19,345 nucleotides of DNA from the NCBI GenBank assembly GCA_002343335.1, contig DDSI01000149.1, positions 1-19,345 of the forward strand. Direction: 5' to 3'. Source of the stretch: Bacteriovoracaceae bacterium UBA2394. GTDB lineage: Bacteria > Bdellovibrionota > UBA2394. The position numbers and the translations under genes are program-made. Numbering within the stretch: the first letter of the stretch is position 1; each line of letters opens with the position of its first letter. Below the pieces are notes generated by a model, which saw only the letters and a list, made by a program, of their open reading frames with translations, did no database searches and had not been told where the DNA came from. Shown piece after piece: positions 15,623 to 19,345 of this stretch.

Positions 15623-17275
15623 ATGGCTGCGTGTCACTATTGTGGGGAGGATATCAAGGACGATGCGCGCCTATGTCGACATTGCCAACGTCCCCATCTC
15701 TATCAAATCCAACTCGTCCAAAAATTAGACGATCGAGAAAAGCATCTCTTTTTTAAGTTATGGCAGTCTAAGGATAAGACGGGCTTACGATCCATCGTCA
15801 TCGCTTCCTATTCTCAAGCAAAAACCGATTTGGATAAATTACCGGTGGTCCTCCTGTGGGACCTGACCCGAAAACAAGCGATTGATTTTACGAAATCGGT
15901 ACCAAAATCTTTCATCCAAGCCCTCGAAATGAAATTGCAAGGAGGCATGCCCTCCACCTACGAAGTCGAAGCAAAGGCTGAAGAACATCGAAATCGCTAC
16001 GTCTCTTGGCTGTATGGAGCAGGAGCGGTGGGAATCTTGGGACTCGCTTTATTTGTCGGATTGCAAATGGGATTAAAGCCTCATTTGAGCATGTCGTATT
16101 CCACGTCCGATCCCATGCGAGAATCGATAGAAATGGATGAGGAAATGGCAAAACGCCACCTCCCCAATTGGTCCATCATTCCAGGGGAACCTTCGTCTCT
16201 ACCTCCGCCTACTCCCGTCACGCCTCCACCGAACTTCTCATCCAATCAAAGTTCCAACGGCGGTGTTTCTCGGGAAAATATGCAGACTCTTTTAAGTGCC
16301 ACGGTTTTTATTACGGATGGTGCAAAATTGGGATCAGGATTCATCATTTCCTCAGACGGATATTTATTAAGTAATGCGCATGTCACGTCGTCGATGGAGC
16401 GGGCCATTGTGATTCTCAAAGATAAGAGACAATTTCCTGCGGAAAAGATCGCAGAAGATGCTCGGCTCGACATCTCCCTCCTTAAAATATCCACTGCGGG
16501 GTTAACTGCACTCAAACTGGGCGATGCCAATCAACTCTACGCGGGCCAGAGTATCATCACGATTGGGAACCCTGGAGGTCTCTCCTTCACTGTTACGCGC
16601 GGGATCGTAAGTTTCGTGGGTCGAAATATTCGTGGAGTTCCATTCATTCAAACGGATGCCGCGATCAATCGGGGGAATTCGGGTGGCCCGATGATCAACG
16701 AGAATTTAGAAGTCGTTGGAATCAATACTCTCACTTCTACCAACGAGCAGGGCATTTCCTTCGCTCTGCCGATTAATTTTGCCTGCGATTCTTCCGGCAT
16801 GGCCCGCCGGATCGGTCTTCAATGCTCAGAATTTAGACCCGATCAAGATCCCACCATGGATCAGGCCTCGTTCGGGAGTGACTCGTCGGAGCCCAAATCG
16901 AAAAGTCAGATTTTTGATTATCAAACAGAAGCCAATGAATACAAAGCAGAGCTCATGAAACGGTTCGATGAATTAAAAACTGAATCCGACCGTCTCCTCG
17001 CTTCTCAAGAGAGTCTCCAAACCGAATACAACGCGAATCGAACGAATGTCGGCGTTCGCGAACGCATTGCCGTGGAACAAAAGCGCGTAAGTGAAGCTCT
17101 CAATCGATTAGAAAGAGAGAAAAGCGAAGCGGAACTCGCTTATCTGGTCAAAATCAAATCCCTTCTCATTCGCCAAAAGGGCGACCCTGATTACTATCAG
17201 TTTTCAAGTCAAATTGAAGGTCAGATCGCCGAGGTCGAGAAGAACGAATCTCGTCTTCGAAACCAATTGCAATAG
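15623..17275 (+). CDS. Membrane-anchored trypsin-like (HtrA/DegP-type) serine protease with N-terminal zinc ribbon and C-terminal coiled coil
   Basis: The 550-aa product has an unusual domain order. Residues 4-21 are a zinc ribbon, CxxC-x10-CxxC (Cys4, 7, 18, 21), which should be cytoplasmic. An uncharacterised region spans 25-120. One transmembrane helix lies at about 128-149, then a Pro-rich linker (190-204). The chymotrypsin-fold protease (about 217-390) has an intact triad: His253 in SNAHV, Asp283 in RLDISLL and Ser353 in GNSGGP. The motifs LGSGFIIS, IGNPGG and FIQTDAAINRGNSGG are HtrA-like. There is no PDZ domain. Instead, about 433-550 is charged and heptad-like, probably coiled coil. 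The predicted topology puts the protease in the periplasm and the ribbon in the cytosol. No clear ribosome-binding site precedes the ATG; the zinc ribbon right after it supports this start. Confidence 0.88.
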   Translation: MAACHYCGEDIKDDARLCRHCQRPHLYQIQLVQKLDDREKHLFFKLWQSKDKTGLRSIVIASYSQAKTDLDKLPVVLLWDLTRKQAIDFTKSVPKSFIQALEMKLQGGMPSTYEVEAKAEEHRNRYVSWLYGAGAVGILGLALFVGLQMGLKPHLSMSYSTSDPMRESIEMDEEMAKRHLPNWSIIPGEPSSLPPPTPVTPPPNFSSNQSSNGGVSRENMQTLLSATVFITDGAKLGSGFIISSDGYLLSNAHVTSSMERAIVILKDKRQFPAEKIAEDARLDISLLKISTAGLTALKLGDANQLYAGQSIITIGNPGGLSFTVTRGIVSFVGRNIRGVPFIQTDAAINRGNSGGPMINENLEVVGINTLTSTNEQGISFALPINFACDSSGMARRIGLQCSEFRPDQDPTMDQASFGSDSSEPKSKSQIFDYQTEANEYKAELMKRFDELKTESDRLLASQESLQTEYNANRTNVGVRERIAVEQKRVSEALNRLEREKSEAELAYLVKIKSLLIRQKGDPDYYQFSSQIEGQIAEVEKNESRLRNQLQ

Positions 17276-17304
17276 TCATTGCCCCCCCTTTAGTCTCATG
17301 AACC

Positions 17305-17925
17305 ATGCAGGGTGTTTTCATCGTTTTTGAAGGCGGCGATGGCGTCGGAAAGTCCACCCAGATTCAAATGCTCGCCAAAGCCCTCAAGCGCAAAGGATAT
17401 AAAATTTTACTCACGCGGGAACCCGGAGGAACTTCCATCGGAGAGAAATTACGATTGATATTAAAACGAGAACCGATGTGCCCGCTAGCAGAGCTACTGA
17501 TTTTTGAAGCGAGTCGAGCGGAACTTGTCGAAACGCGCATTTTGCCTCACTTGCGAAAAGGCGGCATCGTGCTCTCTGACCGATTCCAAGATTCATCGGT
17601 TGTTTACCAAGGGATCGTGAGGGGCATTGGCGTTGATCGCGTAAAACTCGCAAATCAGCTGGCCACGTCGAATCTGACACCTCACCGGTCGATTTTATTG
17701 GATCCGAAGGATAAGAGATTTTCTGCTCGTTTGCGCTCGCGACGAAAAACCAAAGATCGCTTTGAACGGGAACAAAATGCCTTTCATAGCAGGGTCGAAG
17801 CCGCCTTTCGTAAGATCGCCAAGAAGAATCCACGTTATAGGATTTATCAAGCGGAGCGACCTCGACAGGAAATTCACAATTTGATTCTTAGGGATTTGGA
17901 GAAACTCATCCGTGCTCGTCGATAA
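17305..17925 (+). CDS. tmk: Thymidylate kinase (dTMP kinase)
   Basis: Cytoplasmic enzyme that phosphorylates dTMP to dTDP using ATP, in the dTTP pathway. The 206-aa product has normal length. The P-loop is FEGGDGVGKST (8-18), the dTMP-binding TREPGGT is at 37-43, and the DR motif with its following loop is SDRFQDSSVVYQG (91-103). The LID region is RLRSRRKTKDRFE (142-154). The segment LLDPKDKRFSARL (131-143) sits where many homologues read LDVxPExxLxR, so it is somewhat divergent and more basic. The ATG at 17305 has no clear ribosome-binding site; a second ATG at 17298 is out of frame. It overlaps holB by 14 bases. Confidence 0.95.
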   Translation: MQGVFIVFEGGDGVGKSTQIQMLAKALKRKGYKILLTREPGGTSIGEKLRLILKREPMCPLAELLIFEASRAELVETRILPHLRKGGIVLSDRFQDSSVVYQGIVRGIGVDRVKLANQLATSNLTPHRSILLDPKDKRFSARLRSRRKTKDRFEREQNAFHSRVEAAFRKIAKKNPRYRIYQAERPRQEIHNLILRDLEKLIRARR

Positions 17926-18661
17926 ATATTTTAAGCATCACAAGGTCCCTTCTCCTTTGATTTTGGAAGGCGAAGACCATGCGCGGCATTTTGAAGAACT
18001 CGTTTTGTGGAATCTCTGCGAAACGCAAGCGGCTTGCGGAGCCTGTCCAGGGTGTAAAAAAGTTAAGAAGAATTTTCATCCGGATTGGATCCACATGGAT
18101 GGATCAGTCAAGATGGAAGAGTTTCGAGAAAAATTGTCTGCACTTCGTCAAAAGCCTTTCGAAGCCAAGGTTCGCGTATTCACGATGGCCCATTTTGAAG
18201 ATGCTTCTACTTTTGTTCAAAATGCACTTTTGAAAACGTTAGAAGAACCACTAGCCCATTGGATTATTTTGATGGGTGTACGATCTCGCTTTCGGTTGCT
18301 TGAAACCATTCGCTCGCGCTGTTTGATTTTGAAGCTTCCGCCTGTTTCACAGGAGGCGGAAGCGGAAGAATGGTCAGACAAGGAACGAAAGTTTTACACT
18401 GCCATCCAAACTCAGAATCATTTGGACGCGTATCAATTTGTGGAATCGGAATGGAAAGAGCGGGATCATTTTTATCGATTGCTACTTAAATTTTTGAAAC
18501 GCGCTTCTGAGGAGGGCTACCCTGGCCATTGGTTACAACTTGCTCCGCTCTTGGAGCGCGGCCTGGCTGAATTGGAGCGAAATATTAATCCTAAAATCGT
18601 ATGGGACAGAGCTTGGGCGACCAGCCTCGACGACAAATACGAACTGGAATATCGACTATGA
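17912..18661 (+). CDS. holB: DNA polymerase III subunit delta' (short form)
   Basis: Clamp-loader subunit that opens the beta clamp with delta and gamma/tau. The 249-aa product starts at a GTG (17912) inside the end of tmk; no ATG is available before residue 62. The zinc-binding cysteines are Cys36, 42, 45 and 48 (CETQAACGACPGC). ALLKTLEEP (105-113) and the SRC motif RSRCLIL (134-140) are hallmarks of the delta'/gamma family. The P-loop position reads LILEGEDHARH, so there is no functional Walker A, as expected for delta'. At 249 aa it is shorter than E. coli delta' (about 334), mainly in the C-terminal collar domain. Position between tmk and tatD matches the conserved tmk-holB-tatD order. 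The stop overlaps the tatD start by 4 bases. Confidence 0.88.
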   Translation: MLVDKYFKHHKVPSPLILEGEDHARHFEELVLWNLCETQAACGACPGCKKVKKNFHPDWIHMDGSVKMEEFREKLSALRQKPFEAKVRVFTMAHFEDASTFVQNALLKTLEEPLAHWIILMGVRSRFRLLETIRSRCLILKLPPVSQEAEAEEWSDKERKFYTAIQTQNHLDAYQFVESEWKERDHFYRLLLKFLKRASEEGYPGHWLQLAPLLERGLAELERNINPKIVWDRAWATSLDDKYELEYRL

Positions 18662-19345
18662 TCCGTCCGGTCGATGTCCATACCCATCTCTCGAGCGAAG
18701 AATTTGATACAGACCGCTCTGAGGTCATGGATCGAGCTCTTCAAACGTGCGAGTTTCTGGTGGATATTGGCTCGGGAACCTCACACGAGGCCTTTTTAAA
18801 ATCTCGCATTCTGGCGGAAAAGTATCCGTCCGTTTATTTCACAGCGGGAATACATCCCCACGATGCCGACACCCTTCACGCCCGGACGGATTTATTAAAA
18901 CAAATTGAAGAGCTCTACTCGCATCCTAAGTGCGTGGGCGTGGGCGAATGCGGGTTAGATTACTATTACCAAAATTCGGGACCGCAGAATCAGCATCAAG
19001 TCTTTCAGTGGCACATTGATCAAGCGATGAAACATGGCCTTCCCCTTATGATTCACACTCGCGATGCGGAGGAGGACACCATGAAATTACTCTCCGATTA
19101 CAAAGGTCCCGCCATCTTTCATTGTTTTACTGGCACGCAACGCCTAGCCGATTTTGGAATTCAAAAGGGATTTTTCATTTCATTCTCTGGAATCGTTACT
19201 TTTAAAAGCGCAGAAGATCTTCGAAAAGTTTTTCTAAGTTTGCCGCTCGAGCAAGTGGTGATCGAAACGGACTCTCCTTTCCTCGCCCCCATTCCCATGC
19301 GAGGAAAGAGAAATGAGTCCGCATTTGTGCAGCATACGGCGGGGT
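18658..19345 (+). CDS. tatD: TatD-family metal-dependent hydrolase/deoxyribonuclease, 3'-truncated by window edge
   Basis: Predicted cytoplasmic metal-dependent 3'-5' exonuclease of the TatD/YcfH family. I read 229 codons from the ATG at 18658, which forms an ATGA overlap with the holB stop. The frame stays open to the right edge; the family is usually about 255-265 aa, so about 30 residues are missing. The metal-binding set is complete: HTH (His8, His10), Glu97 in VGECGLDYYY, His133 in MIHTRDA, His155 in FHCFTG and Asp205 in ETDSPFLAP. Context (tmk-holB-tatD) matches E. coli ycfH, so a YcfH-like member is more likely than Tat-operon TatD. Confidence 0.94.
   Translation, partial: MIRPVDVHTHLSSEEFDTDRSEVMDRALQTCEFLVDIGSGTSHEAFLKSRILAEKYPSVYFTAGIHPHDADTLHARTDLLKQIEELYSHPKCVGVGECGLDYYYQNSGPQNQHQVFQWHIDQAMKHGLPLMIHTRDAEEDTMKLLSDYKGPAIFHCFTGTQRLADFGIQKGFFISFSGIVTFKSAEDLRKVFLSLPLEQVVIETDSPFLAPIPMRGKRNESAFVQHTAG

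Noticed and set aside
1..19345. CRISPR array, insertion sequence, prophage or tRNA
   Set aside because: No regularly spaced repeats, transposase or phage genes, terminal inverted repeats or cloverleaf-like sequence were recognised on either strand by eye.

Overview
The window looks like chromosomal DNA from a Gram-negative bacterium of moderate G+C content. It carries lipoprotein signal peptides, an outer-membrane secretin, and tightly packed operons joined by 4-base ATGA/GTGA overlaps. The gene mix is a Liv transporter linked to a 2-oxoacid:ferredoxin oxidoreductase, a reduced Tad-like secretion or pilus module with FHA-like domains, and a secreted M14 carboxypeptidase. This resembles the predatory or formerly 'deltaproteobacterial' groups (Bdellovibrionota, Myxococcota). 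That assignment is inference from gene content, not from a marker gene. No tRNA, rRNA, CRISPR array, insertion sequence or prophage was recognised, and coding density is very high with no gene-free stretch over 300 bases.

Minus-strand block 1 (1-6598) reads right to left: parvulin-type peptidyl-prolyl isomerase lipoprotein, LivJ/K-type binding lipoprotein, LivH, LivM, LivG, LivF, and the alpha subunit of a 2-oxoacid:acceptor oxidoreductase that runs off the left edge. Gaps are 25 bases or less, or 4-base overlaps, so this is probably one operon. It would couple branched-chain or related amino-acid uptake to ferredoxin-linked oxidation of 2-oxoacids.

Plus-strand block 2 (6687-8907) is ruvC-ruvA-ruvB, the complete Holliday-junction processing set, joined by 4-base overlaps. 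It is divergent from block 1.

Minus-strand block 3 (8896-13231) is a four-gene Tad/type IVb-like module: secretin, CpaF/TadA-type ATPase with a degenerate FHA-like N-terminus, a single GspF-shaped platform protein, and a membrane protein with a possible FHA-like N-terminus. Pilin, prepilin peptidase, CpaB, TadZ and a second platform subunit are absent from the window. Its last gene overlaps the 3' end of ruvB tail to tail.

Plus-strand block 4 (13420-19345) holds a secreted zinc carboxypeptidase (TTG start), a strong hairpin terminator candidate, a GNAT-fold acyltransferase-like gene, and an unusual zinc-ribbon/transmembrane/trypsin-like protease/coiled-coil protein. It ends with the housekeeping cluster tmk-holB-tatD, with tatD cut by the right edge. 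The features most worth following up are the Tad-like module and the zinc-ribbon HtrA-like protease.
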